The translations under genes and the position numbers were made by a program. Positions 20,923 to 31,969 of a DNA stretch of 64,000 nucleotides are shown here, in pieces. The notes under the pieces were generated by a model. That model saw only the letters and a program-made list of their open reading frames with translations, searched no databases and was not told where the DNA came from. Position 1 is the first letter of the stretch; every line of letters starts with the position of its first letter. Location: the NCBI RefSeq assembly GCF_040869045.1, contig NC_090319.1, positions 268,848,897 through 268,912,896 of the forward strand, written 5' to 3'. The DNA is from Eurosta solidaginis (Eukaryota; Arthropoda; Insecta; Diptera; Tephritidae).

Positions 20923-21474
20923 TTTTGGCTCAGATACTTTGCTTGGATATCATTAGTGGTTCCATGCTCTGGATCAGGGACTGTTATCAGTCTTAGATCG
21001 GCCATAGTGACGAACTGTCACGCGTGATTAGTTATCAAGTCCTGCACGAGGTGCCCCTGCTTCTACTGATAATGGCGGATCTATAGAGGACAACTCGATA
21101 AAACCCGCACCCCTGAGTCATTGTACCGAGCTCAGGGGAGGGACGACTCTGTTAAGTGTCAAGATGGGTACACAACGGTGACGAACAGAATTGTTAGGGC
21201 TTTTCATTATTGACTTTGATTTTTGACTTCATGACTTTCGGCTTGTAGGTGCGGTATTCTGCCACCTTAGTAGGTCGGGGTGAAACCTTACCGAAATGGC
21301 TGGTAGGCTAATGCTGCACCTGCCCACGTCCCATTAAAACCGTGGCGGGCCTCAAGGTACGTTCCGGCTCCGTCGCCGTTAAGTTGCTGGTGTAAGTGCG
21401 TTTGAAAATTTTCCCGCGTTGCATCCGGTCTGGCTCTGAACGCATTACCCATAAGGTAATGCGTCAATCCTCGC

Positions 21475-22120
21475 GTGGCCTCCATGCGTAGCATAGATAA
21501 CCACGAGACCGTTGAGCACAATCTTGAGCATTCTAAGGCGGCTTCCGCAAATTTGTTTCTCCACCTTGAAAAAGGCGGAGTGGATATAGTCCTTGTCCAG
21601 GAGCCGTGGATGAGTATTAACGGCAGAAAGATTTCTGGTGTGTATGGGGAGGTCGATAGGCTTAGACCCTGTGTGCTTGTTAAAAAGAGATAAAATTTTA
21701 TTATCTCTAATTTCAGCAATGCTGACGTAACCACGGTCTGCCTCGAGCGAGGCAGTAAAGAAATGTGGTTGGTCTCAGCGTACATGCCACATGGGGACGT
21801 AGCGGGACCACCAACTGCGATAGTGGGCGAAATCACCGCTGAAGCAAGGCGCCCCCTAGAGGTGTTGGCGTGATCATCGGTATCGATGCTAATATCCTTC
21901 ATAACATCTGGGGAAGCTCGTATACCAACACTAGAGGTGAGTCTTAATTTACTGTTATTGTATATGAGGGGCTTTGTATATGTAATAGGGGTAATGACCC
22001 GACTTTTATTACTGCGGTAAAGGAGGAGGTTCTGAGCCTCACCCTGCTTAGTAGAGAACTGGAAGGTCGGATATCTGACTGGAAGGTTCTCAACGAGCAC
22101 TTCTTTTTTGATCACCGATA
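21475..22120 (+). pseudogene. Endonuclease domain of the 20923-25131 element
   Basis: The first block (21475-21693) has HSKAASANLFLHL and VDIVLVQEPW, the conserved start of the endonuclease with the catalytic Glu. A TAA at 21691 interrupts. The frame then resumes with SAYMPHGD, IIGIDAN and, near 22108, a DHRYI-like end; the usual residue before D is changed. The enzyme would nick target DNA for target-primed reverse transcription. At least three stops or shifts inactivate it. The long antisense open frame at 21288-22115 is a shadow. Confidence 0.7.
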
Positions 22121-22429
22121 TATTAAGTACTCGGTGAACGAAGAACGTTCCGGTAAAATATCTTTTAGGAACCTTAAAAGCACTAACTGGGGCTTGTGTT
22201 GTAGGAAGCTGGAAGATCTATTGCCTGTGGCGCGTACCGTTAGTTGGGACCTATCCGAATCTGAGATAGACGTTCTGGAGGAAAACTTCACCTCGGCAAG
22301 CAATAGCGCCTTTCACCTGTCCTGTCCATTAAAAACTTACAGGGGGAAGGGCAAGCCGCCCTGCTGGTCGGATTCTCTTGACGACCTAAGAGCGTCCAGT
22401 CGGCAGCTCTTCAACAAAGGAGGAGTAAA

Positions 22430-23706
22430 TTGCCCTCGGACTGGGAGCTCTATAAGGTGAGTCTGAAGATTTATAAATATGAAAAAAGGATAGCCAAGCG
22501 AGATTCATGGCGAAGCTTCTGCGAAATCGTAGAAGGCTGTAATGAATCCGTGAGGCTTAGAAAAATACTCTCTAGGAATCAGGCTCCTCTGGGGTATCTG
22601 AAAGATGATGGTGGGGACTGGTCGATGAGTAGCGAGGAGTCCCTAAAGCTTTTAGTGGACAATCATTTTCCCGATGTCCCAGTTGCTCAGGGATCTTCGT
22701 CTACATGGTCTGCGGTCATTGGCCATGCAGAAGTGCCTGCCATTCAAATGCAGGAAAGTCAGATAACCTGGGATATAGTTTCGTTCAAACCCTATAAGTC
22801 TCCGGACCCGGATGGAATCATTCCTGCGCAACTTCAAAAGTATTTGGAGATTTACTGCCGCTGGTTGGCCATCAACTACACTAACTGCCTCAGGCTTAAC
22901 TATATCCCGAAGTCTTGGCACACGGTTTGGGTTATCTTCATTCCCAAGGCCGGCAGAAGCTCTCATGTATCACCTAAGGATTTCAAGACTATCAGTATCT
23001 TGTCATTTCTTCTTAAGACGTTTGAGCGCTTGATTGACCTGTACCTACGGGAAAGGATACCACGGAGGTGACTGTCGGCTTAACAGCATGCGTACTGCAA
23101 GGGCAGATCGACGGAAACTGCTCTACATTCGATTGCAAAGCAAATAGAGGGGTCCATAGAACACAAAGAGAATGCTCTGGGTGCCTATCTAGACATCGAG
23201 GGGCTTTTAACAATGTCTTACCGGGGGCAATCAAAAGAGCTCTGGTGAGTTTAGGAGTCGAGGCGGCTCTGGTTGAATTTATTAGCAAACTTCTATGCGG
23301 CAGAATTGTCGCAGCGGAGTGGGGAGGGGCCATAATTAAGAAGAAGGTGTGCAGGGGCTAGCCACAGGGGGGTGTCCTATCTCCTCTGATCTGGGTTGTG
23401 TTAGTCAACGAGCTTCTTGTGGAGCTGGAAGCCAATGGTTGTCGGGTGGTTGCCTATGCAGACGACCTCGCTATCCTAGTCAGAGGCAAATTTCTGGGCA
23501 CCCTGCGCGATGTTCTGCAGGGCTACCTGTATAATGCGGCCAGGTGGGCTGAATTATGTGAATTTGCGGTCAACCCGATAAAAACTGAAATGGTTCTTTT
23601 TGCAAGGAGATATAAGATGTCCGATTTCACAACTCCCGCGATTGGAGGGGTACCGTTGGTACTCCCTGATAGGGTTAAATATTTGGGGATTGTTTTGGAC
23701 AAGTAA
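22430..23706 (+). pseudogene. Reverse transcriptase domain of the 20923-25131 element
   Basis: A 213-codon frame (22430-23071) holds the thumb-proximal entry and the block KSPDPDGIIPAQLQ, FIPKAGRSSHVSPKDFKTI and LKTFERLID, typical of non-LTR RTs. A shift near 23068 follows. The catalytic YADD box lies at 23455-23466 in a second frame (23398-23706), with VNPIKTEMVLFARRY and a KYLGIVLD end. Between them a short third frame (23068-23361) carries a remnant of the middle RT blocks. Broken; no activity is expected. Confidence 0.78.
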
Positions 23707-23789
23707 CTGTCCTGGAGACCCAATGTGGAAGATCGGGCCAGGCAGGCCGCCGTTGCCTTGTACTGCTGCAGAGGGGCTATCGGACAGAG

Positions 23790-24314
23790 ATGGGACTCTC
23801 GCCAGGAGTACTACACTGGCTTTATGAGATGGTGGTCAAACCGATTCTGCTATATGGGGTGCTGGTCTGGTGGAGAGCACTGCACACGGCGCGCATCTCC
23901 AAAATGTTAATGTCAGTGCAACGGACGGCGCTGATCGGTATCAGTGGCGCTCTCAGAACAACACATACCTTGGAACTCAACGCCATGCTGAACATATATC
24001 CAGTAGATATTGCGGGAAAGGCGGCCGCGGCAAGGTCGTTGGTCAGGCTTCGTGATATGGGCTATGGGCTTTCTGACTTCGGACACTCTAGCCTTCTTAC
24101 CAGTTTCGACTTTATCGCGGACAGAACGGACTATTGTATGCCGATAACTGCTCCCTATACAACCTTCATCCCAGTCATTCCACCGAGAGAGGAATGGGGA
24201 AGAGGAATTATCTGGGCATGGGACCGGTTAACTTGTTCACGGATGGGTCGAAGTTGGACGGAAAGGTTGGTGGGGGGTCTTTTGTCAAGAGCTAAATGTA
24301 AGCCGCAAGTTTAA
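23790..24314 (+). pseudogene. Connection between RT and RNase H of the same element
   Basis: A 174-codon open frame matching the segment after RT in I/LOA elements: PILLYGVLVWWRAL, then RTALIGISGALRTTHTLELNAML. It leads into the RNase H start near 24235, where a frame change occurs. Confidence 0.65.
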
Positions 24315-24725
24315 GTTGGCTGATCACTGCAGTGTATTCCAAGCGGAAGCGGCTGCGATTGAGGATGCGGTGGATGAAATGCTATCCAGTAGTACCATGG
24401 GTAGGGAATTTAACATCTACTCTGATAGCCAAGCGGCTGTCAAGGCCTTGAGCTAACTACAGTGCGATCAAGGGTGGTCTGGGAATGCCTGACCTCGCTT
24501 GCGATTGCATCAAATTATTTTACAATTAAGATTATCTGGGTCCCGGGCCATAGTGATATCCCGGTTAATTGTCAAGCGGATCTCTTAGCCGGCATCGGTA
24601 CAACTGAACAGGATGAAGATGGCTGTAGGAATTTCGGCATTCCGCTGGGCACCTCTGGATTGCTGCTCCATAGCTGGGCCTCGAGTCAGCTCAGCAAACG
24701 TTGGGCGGACACCACGTCTTGAGGG
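24230..24725 (+). pseudogene. RNase H domain of the same element
   Basis: FTDGSKLDGK carries the first catalytic Asp (near 24236), FQAEAAAIEDA the Glu, YSDSQAAVKAL the second Asp, and WVPGHSDIPVNCQAD (near 24538) the C-terminal His/Asp block. The blocks lie in more than one frame, with a TAA after KALS near 24453. The domain would remove RNA from cDNA hybrids during integration. Confidence 0.72.
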
Positions 24726-24776
24726 TAGCAAGATCTTTCTGGCCGAAAGTGGATGGCAGGAAGTCTGAGGAAATAA

Positions 24777-25007
24777 TTGGGTTCCATGGGTATCCATGCG
24801 GCACGTCTCAATATACTGGAAACTCCATCCTGTTGTAGCTGTATGGAGGATGATGAGGTGAAATCACCAAATCACTGTATGCTTGATTGCCCAGCTTTTG
24901 CCAGAACTAGGCGAAAGTACTTCGGTCGCGACTCACTTGGATCTCCCGAGGATTTATCCAAAGTTGAGATCGGTATCATTCGGAGCTTTTTGGTTTCTAC
25001 CCAATGA
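24777..25007 (+). pseudogene. C-terminal Cys/His motif of the same element
   Basis: The pattern CCSCMEDDEV...H..LDCPAF is the C-terminal zinc-binding motif common at the end of ORF2 in this group. A TGA at 25005-25007 is a plausible genuine end of ORF2. Confidence 0.65.
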
Positions 25008-25111
25008 TTCTCTAAGTAGCCAGATCTAAGTAACTGTTATTTTTGATGTATGTGGTATCAAAACGGACCTTCGTGTTGTCCAAGTGAGCTTTCCTTATCA
25101 GGGCAGCTACC

Positions 25112-25136
25112 ACCTAACCTAACCTAACCTAACCTT
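25112..25136 (+). repeat. AACCT tandem tail of the non-LTR element
   Basis: About four AACCT units end the element. The complement is TTAGG, the ancestral insect telomere repeat. Similar tails are at 45676-45692 (minus), 48200-48209 and 55519-55528 (minus). Confidence 0.7.
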
Positions 25137-25143
25137 CTTTTTT

Positions 25144-25879
25144 ATACCATGTGTGCACCAGCGCTATATATTTAAAAATGATTTTTCAAACGAAACCCCT
25201 TCATGTAAAATTTATAAAGGTTTGACATCAGGGCGTTAAAGTATTTTTTCATTTGACGCAAGAATTCCTACAGAAAAGAGGGAGCTGCCAAGTTCACTAT
25301 TACTTTGTTTGTATAAAAACTGAATTATTTCTCTGTCATGTAGACGGATGTTTCCTGATAGTTACAGATTGGAATAAAACACGTTCTTGTGACTTTGATG
25401 ATCCAAACGGAAATTTTTATTTTCAATCTCTATCTTACAGAAGTTGGCAGTGGTTCTTAGTGACTATTATATTTCGGTATACGTTATACAATATTCAGCT
25501 TTTGGTATATTTAGGTATATTAAGCAGGGTTGCATTTGCTGCTTTACATTTAATATATTTAGGCTGTGCCCATATTGAAACACATTTTTGAACAAAATTA
25601 ACGGTTCCATGTGCTTCAACACTTCTGCCTATATCTTCAAAATTGAAGGTGGCACATTGAAACCACTTATCATTTTGATTTTAAAAAAGCAATTAGTAAA
25701 TGTAATCCAAGCCTCGTAAGCTAGTTACATCAATAAGCTATCAGCAAAAAATTGTTAATATTTTTGATGATAGAACAAGTTACCCTACATTGGCTTCCGA
25801 TAGTAGTAGAAACATGATAAGGAAATTAAATTTAGACTCACGTATCTATAGAATTTTTGTTGCAATTTCACAACGTCTT
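25144..25879. other. Spacer with one unrecognised open frame
   Basis: A 112-codon plus-strand frame at 25253-25591 has no recognisable motif and an AT-biased, aromatic-rich composition; it is probably chance. Nothing else is seen. Confidence 0.35.
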
Positions 25880-26350
25880 CACTGAAAGAAATGGTGCTAG
25901 TAAAATCAAAAAATCGGTTCTGTTGTTCTTGACTTAACGGAGATTCGGTGATATTGATCGAATTATGGTTAATTCGACCGAGTTTTTTGTCAAGCGAACA
26001 AATTAGTTTAGTCATTTCAACACATGAGAAATTGTCGCCCTTAAGTTAATAAAATTCTGTAAAATTGACAGATTCCTAAACAATCTGATTGATTTTTTTC
26101 TAACAAAACTGATCTCACTGGTCATTTCAACAGCGATCAACAGTCAATACATGAGAAAATTTCAAAGAGAATTTTACGCTCACTGCGCAACGACTTTTTT
26201 TGTTAATTTGACTACTAAAACGGTCAATTACGAATCAACGATTTGTGCGCAGTTGATTCAACAACTTGTGGCGTTTGAAAAAAATTGACAGAAATTTCGG
26301 TTGAATTGACCCGTATTTCGGCTGATTTTACCAGTCTTTTCCTTTCAGTG
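25880..26350. mobile_element. MITE with CACTGAAAG termini (471 bp)
   Basis: The left end begins CACTGAAAGAAATGG...CTAGTAAAATCA; the reverse complement of the right end begins CACTGAAAGGAAAAG...CTGGTAAAATCA. The ends are therefore imperfect terminal inverted repeats of at least 30 bp. There is no coding capacity. CACTR-type termini occur in EnSpm/CACTA and Chapaev-like elements; I see no clear target duplication, so the superfamily is open. Confidence 0.65.
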
Positions 26351-27121
26351 TTCAAACATCAGAACGATATCTCAAAATTTAATGGAACAAAATATGCTTA
26401 AGGTACATTATAGAACCACCCCGTAGCGATAATTTTGTTAATCAAAACATAAGCAACTCCCAGCGGCCCTGGGATATTTAACTATAGATCTCCTAACTTC
26501 AGAGTTTCGGGGTATATTCGACATTGTAAGTATATAGTTTTTGTATACTCGACCAGGCCTACAAGTTGAGATACTTTTCGCAAAGGTTTTATTTTCACTA
26601 CGTTATTGTTTTTGTTGTAGCGATAAAGACATATTATCACTAGCACAGAGTGCTATTAATAATACCACCTTTATCATACAACTGGGTTTATAAGCGTCAG
26701 TTATCACCAGCTTATATTCAATGCAGACGTACTAGACCTTTAATTTATATATCACCTTAAATGCATTTTAATAAAGACTTCGAAAAATAATTAACTGAGT
26801 GACTATTTGGGCTCTAATTAATGAGTTTCGCCGCCTGACGGCACAGCATGTAAATTAAGTTAAAGATTTATGCAATAAATAATTGATATTACACTAATAA
26901 AATAGCTATACAATGCGATAGAGGCAAATTATGAAATGAGTTTTTAGTTGCGCAAGAAGAAATGGAACATTATAACTAATATGTCTTGTAAGTATTTACG
27001 TGCGTTTGTATGTATGTATTTACATCAAACAAGCACGCAAAAAGAGCGTCGCCATCAACAGCTGCTACTAGCGAGTTGTAGCCGCAAGAAAATCAAAAAA
27101 ACAATTGTTAAAAGTAATAAC
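26351..27121. other. AT-rich spacer
   Basis: No gene recognised. A short fragment TTGTTGTAGCGATAAAGACA near 26606 matches the start of repeat E and is the only repeat remnant I can name. The small frame at 26948-27130 is not convincing. Confidence 0.4.
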
Positions 27122-28129
27122 AACAAGTAAGGAAGGCTAAGTTCGGGTGTAACCGAACATTACATACTCAGATGAGAGCTATGGTGACAACATAAGGAAA
27201 AATAACCATTTAGGAAAATGAACCGAGGGAAACCCTGGAATGTGTTTGTATGACATGCGTATCAAATGAAAGGCATTAAAGAGTATTTTATGAGGGAGTG
27301 GGCCATAGTTCTATAGATGGACGCCATTTAGGGATATAGCCATAAAGGTGGATCAGGGTTGACTCTAGAATGCGTTTGTACGATATGGGTATCAAATGAA
27401 AGGTGTTAATGAGTATTTTAAAAGGGAGTAATCCTTAGTTCCATAGGTGGACGCCGTTTCGAGATATCGCCATAAAGGTGGACCAGAGGTGACCCTAGAA
27501 TTTGTTTGTACAATATGGGTATCAAAAGAAAGGTGTTAATGAGTATTTTAAAAGGGAGTAATCCTTAGTTCCATAGGTGGACGCCGTTTCGAGATATCAC
27601 CATAAAGGTGGACCAGGGGTGACCCTAGAATTTGTTTGTACAATATGGGCATCAAACGAATGGTGTTAATGAGTATTTTAAAAGGGAGTGGGCCTTAGTT
27701 CTATAGGTGGATGCCGTTTCGAAATATCGCCATAAAAGTGGACCAGGGGTGACCCTAGAATTTGTTTGTACAATAAGGGCATCAAACGAATGGTGTTAAT
27801 GAGTATTTTAAAGGGGAGTGGGCCTTAGTTCTATAGGTGGATGCCGTTTCGAAATATCGCCATAAAAGTGGACCAGGGGTGACTCTAGAATGTGTTTGTA
27901 CGATATGGGTATCAAATGAAAGGTTTTAATGAGTATTTTAAAAGGGAGTGGGCCTTAGATCTATAGGTGGACGCCTTTTCGAAATATCGCCATAAAGGTG
28001 GGCCAGGGTGACTCTAGAATGTGTTTTTACGATATGGGTATCAAATGAAAGGTGGTAATGAGTATTTTAAAAGGGAGTAATCCTCAGTTCTATAGGTGGA
28101 CGCCTTTTCGAGATATCGCCATAAAGGTC
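27122..28129 (+). mobile_element. Dispersed element A, copy reduced to 5' end and array
   Basis: Starts with the same AACAAGTAAGGAAGG end and hairpin, then seven units of 129-130 bp (GTGGACCAGG-type phrase near 27348, 27478, 27608, 27738, 27868, 27998, 28127). It stops abruptly inside a unit at 28129 against a hAT fragment. The body and 3' end are absent. The uniform 130-bp spacing suggests a younger expansion than the 1745-2700 array. Confidence 0.75.
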
Positions 28130-28617
28130 CTCAGAAGATGAATTATTAGTTTTGCTACACTCATACATATTTTTTGTGTTCATTAATTTTAAGAGATCGT
28201 TGTTTATTTCAAAGTCATAGCAGCATTTATTTAGCCGTTTAAGATCACTTCTTATTGTCAGAAGCGAATTCAACATAACTAAATTCATTTTGTTTCTGTG
28301 TTTACTCTTAACGAAACTCATGTTTGAAAACGTTCTTGCAACTTCAGCATTACTTAGTGGCAGCGCAAAGTCGACAAGCTTTTGGAATTATACTGTTTAA
28401 CATCAAACCAAAAACTTAATGTTAAAGTCACATTTTTCCAATTTAGGAGATAGATATTTTTCCACTGCTTTTGTAATCTCGTTATTTTATCAGTGCTATA
28501 CTTGTTTTTTTTTTTTTTGCCATTTGTGAAATATGAAAACCTTTGAGGTTTTACAATTCTCCATGTGGTTTTCAACCGAAAAGAAATCTATTTTGCTAAG
28601 CGTTTCTATATTGTGCG
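28130..28617 (-). pseudogene. hAT transposase C-terminal fragment (hAT1)
   Basis: On the minus strand the frame reads DFALPLSNAEVARTFS, then KSKHRNKMN, LNSLLTIR and CCYDF. This is the C-terminal dimerisation region of hAT transposases, in the variant seen in KIAA1586/ZBED-like copies (inference from memory of the family). The rest is missing. It is cut on one side by the element A array, with an open frame running across the junction, and on the other by the end of the next hAT element. No activity is expected. Confidence 0.6.
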
Positions 28618-28690
28618 GCCAGGGCCGCAGAGAGCCGAGCCGGGCCCCTGGGACAGTTCGCGTTTACGGACCCCCCTAAAAAATAAACTC
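28618..28690 (-). other. Likely 3' terminus of hAT2
   Basis: CCAGGGCCGCAGAGAGCC followed by a GGGCCC-rich stretch resembles the CAGGG-type ends of hAT elements and lies just past the coding end of hAT2. I could not find the partner inverted repeat near 30900. Confidence 0.4.
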
Positions 28691-28854
28691 AATCCAGTAA
28701 AAAAAATAACATAACATACATAAATTTTTCAATTCACATTGTCAGTTATATTTCATATAAAATAAGATTTACTAGAGCACTTACATAAATGAAATGGTAG
28801 ATTTCACTGTTTGATTTGCTTACATTAACTTTTTCTTAATATGTACATTTTAAG

Positions 28855-30890
28855 AGCTTTAATCAGCCAAGAAAACCCTTCCGTGCTTTTTGGTCTACGA
28901 ATATGGAAATTACCGATTCGAATCTAATGCTGCGAGCAAGGCTGGACTCCAACGCCAATATTCCAAGGTTTGTCAAGCGATTTTGGCTCATACTTAGTAC
29001 AAGGTAAAAAATGTTTCACGCGAGACAAAGAACGAGAAATTTGTTCAGAAGTTGAAATGGTGGCAGCGAATCACATCCCAAATTTGCTAAGTGGATGGCT
29101 TTGAGATGAATGATTTCATCTATCATATCCGTAGAAATATCGATGCCATAAATCGTGCAGAATGCTGCTGCCTTTTCTCTGAGCTCTTCTTCCGTTGTTT
29201 GTTTCTTCTGTTAATTGTTAGAAAGTGTTAGAAAAAAGTATAAAAATGTTAATATGTATATTATTTCTGCATATTTATCATTAAAGAAATCCCCAGAAGA
29301 TGACGTGAAAACAGAACATCGAAACGCGTCGGGAAAAAACAACAACCACTGTTTTTTAATTTTTAACCATATGTGCTCAACCCAGCAAACACGGATACAT
29401 TCAAATTTCCACATATATGCTTCAATACCTTTCAAATCCATTACTGTTTCTGAACTCAGATTCAAAAGCTTGATTTCATCAATAGCTTTCAATATTTGTG
29501 GAATGTGAGTTGCGACACTATCCATACGAGCAAACCATCGTGTTTGTGACATGCTGTGCAAGGAGAAATTAGTTTTTTCCTTGAGAATTTCCCATCTCTG
29601 AGGGCTTGCGCTAAAAACATTATACAATTTCTGCATAATACCGAAAAATGTGATGACTTCTGCACAACATTCAGCAGCTTCCACATAAATTTAAACTATA
29701 ACAAGCATAAGGTGCAAATGTTGCCAGGAAGTTATCTCTCAGGATATGACTCTGCGCTCCTCTGTAATGGCCGCTCATATTACTGCCATTATCATACCCT
29801 TGCCCATGGCAGTCATCCGGTGGAATATTGTGCTTTTTTAGAGTGATGCGAATCAGCTCAGCGATAGCTTCTCCTGTTTTTGCGTTACAATCGAAAAACT
29901 CTTTACCTTTAAGATGCGTCCACACCAGTAACAAAACGTGTTATACACAGTTTTATAACCAATGTTATGTAACTTGTTAGAAATTCAACTGAAAAATGTT
30001 GTATAACACGATGTTGTATAACTTTTTTTCTGTTTTTATAGCGGATTATATGTTACCCAGAGGTTGTCGGTAAATATCAAAGGAATTAGATAACTTGGTT
30101 GTATATCAAGTTGCAATTGTTTTAAAACAATTGTTATACAACTTTGCTATTTCGTTACCGGTGTGGACGTACCTTAAGAAGCGTTCTTGGATTTTCCATT
30201 TTCCGGAGTCCCTGTCTAATAAAACATAACGCAATATAAAAACAGTCTGCTCAATATGCGCCGATTCAGGGGTTGCATCAATTATTACTCTGTAATACTT
30301 GACGGCCATTCTCTCGCCTTCTATCTTTCTAATTACTTAACTTGCACAGATTTCTATGAACTCAGTTTGTATTCTATCAGAAAAATAATGTGCTTGGAGA
30401 CGATTCTTTTTCGTTTGAGATTCCCTCAACTTCTTCAAATGTTCATGCAATAGGGGGTCTTAATTGCTGATCAGTTCCAAAATACCAAGAAAGTTTCAAT
30501 TTTTTGGATTTCTGATCAATGAATTATCCCCTCTAAATGCCAATAATTTTTCTTCAAGAAATAAAACCACATCAAGAATTCTGCGAAGTATCTCTCTCCA
30601 GCGAGCTGCTTCATTTTTAAGGGTTTCCGCTAAGAGAAAATCCACTGCACTTGCATTTCTAATTCTCATTTCATATAGGCGCCACTCTTTATAGCAATTT
30701 TTATGATTTTGACTATTTTCATGTTCGTGTAACCTCTTCCAACCTTTTTCTTTAGAATAACCTGAAGATTTTTTGAAAGCTGATCGGGTATTTTCGGAAA
30801 TTTTGCTGAAAAGCCGGCATGGAAAACAAAAAAGCGCTTCTTTTGTTGCACTCCAAACGAGCCAATCACGCTTTACTTTTTCTCCGTTTT
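28855..30890 (-). pseudogene. hAT transposase, ZMYM1/DUF4371-like (hAT2)
   Basis: Minus-strand blocks in order: a zinc-finger-like start (30870-30780, FCFPCRLFS); a DUF4371-like block (30309-30106, KYYRVIIDATPES...IEQ); the catalytic-region block HGQGYDNGSNMSGHYRG (near 29800); a middle block with QTRWFARMDSVATHI (29684-29211); and the C-terminal NRLTNLGILALESSLARSI (about 28990-28870). The order matches DUF4371-type hAT transposases. Stops and frame changes separate the blocks and a small TIR element interrupts it at 29917-30169. It is therefore a relic. hAT enzymes cut and paste with 8-bp target duplications. Confidence 0.72.
29917..30169. mobile_element. Small TIR element inserted in hAT2 (253 bp)
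   Basis: Left end CGTCCACACCAGTAACAAAA; the reverse complement of the right end is CGTCCACACCGGTAACGAAA. The flanks show a near-duplicate ACCTTTAAG / ACCTTAAG. hAT2 coding breaks exactly across it (ERFLRYV before, HLKGKEFF after). The interior repeats GTTATACAA-like words in both orientations. Confidence 0.75.
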
Positions 30891-30947
30891 TTAGAGTAGT
30901 ATGGAGTATGATTTGAAGGAAATGGCGACCGCCTAAGTCGTTGGGAA

Positions 30948-31057
30948 GTCGAAATAAATTGTGATTTTAAGTTAGTTGAAGCATTTTTGACAAAGATATC
31001 GCTTATAAAATTGTGTCAAAAACGTTTATCTAACTTAAAATCACATTTTATTTCGAC
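30948..31057. repeat. Short foldback repeat (110 bp)
   Basis: GTCGAAATAAATTGTGATTT... pairs with the downstream ...AAATCACATTTTATTTCGAC, leaving a central loop around GATATCGCTTATAAAA. Outside the arms, ATGGCG and the reverse complement of CCCCATAG hint at longer decayed arms. Probably a MITE remnant. Confidence 0.6.
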
Positions 31058-31965
31058 TATGACTATGCCCCATAGTATTTGATCGGATGCATATGATTTC
31101 AGTTAAGTGATTTTCAATTTTAAAACAATTTTTTGTAGCAACAAAATATGTATGTATCTATGAAATCCTTGCCGGTCCCACAAAAACCTTCCGAGCCCCA
31201 GGGCAATTTTAAAGAGGGCCAAAAAAGAGCTAGGGGCTAAACCGGAATTTTTGGACCTAAACGCAAAAAAAAGGGGCCTAGATCTGGCTCCAAAAGCACC
31301 AAAATGGCAACACTGGTCACTGACTGTCACTTGCGGTTGCTGATGTTGTTTTTGGTATTGCCATTGTGGTTAGTGTTTTGAAATTGCATTTAGTTTTTTA
31401 TGTAAATTCTTGCGAGCGCCATCTGTCATATATCCGCAAATGCTTCCTAATGTCATCTAATGTTGATTCTTCTTTATCTTGCAACCGTCCCTCAATCATT
31501 TTGCACCGAACTCACCATTCACCCATGTTTGGCTTAGCAATGTGTTATCAAACGACAATGACATCATACAGTTTGCCACAAAAGGCATATCGCCTTTAGA
31601 AATGTTTTTTGTTGGCATTTGGTTGGTTGGCAGACAGACAGGCATCAACTCCTCAACTCTTTGACTGCAAGTTGACAAGAAATTTCAATGATAAATTCAC
31701 TACTTCCTTATGCTTAAAGCACTTTTGAGATACATTCTTTTAGATATTGAAATAAATAGAAAAAGTGGGTGGTCTTGCTGTTGGCGCATATTGCAAAATA
31801 GATTTTCAAACAACGGTACATTTATATATTTATTTTTTCGAATAAATGAAAACGGTGGAAGTGTTGCATTTTTTGGTGGTGGTAATGATCAACATTGTTA
31901 TTTTCTTAGTTAGATACATTTGTGTGTATGCAAATGGTATGCTTGACGTAGATGATATCATTACA
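31058..31965. other. Spacer
   Basis: A phrase rich in GGCC, CCAGGGC and CCCTAG words at about 31170-31310 looks like transposon debris. Nothing is assigned. Open frames at 31366-31599 and 31479-31664 have no recognisable features. Confidence 0.35.
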
Positions 31966-31969
31966 AGTT

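Larger units (their letters stand above)
20923..25131 (+). mobile_element. I/LOA-type non-LTR retrotransposon, near full length, decayed
   Basis: About 4.2 kb between 12-bp direct repeats. In order: a non-coding 5' region, an apurinic-type endonuclease, RT, an RNase H domain, a C-terminal Cys/His motif, and a 3' tail of tandem AACCT. An RNase H after RT points to the I/LOA group, not Jockey or R1; this is family knowledge. No ORF1 (gag-like) frame is recognisable between 20923 and 21475, so ORF1 is deleted or too decayed. Many frameshifts and stops are present. Confidence 0.75.

Noticed and set aside
21288..22115. Long (275-codon) minus-strand open frame
   Set aside because: It lies antisense to the endonuclease region of the non-LTR element, where plus-strand motifs are clear. 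No protein domain is recognisable on the minus strand.
25112..25136. True interstitial telomere
   Set aside because: Only about four units, directly at the 3' end of a non-LTR element and inside its target duplication, so it is the element's tail.
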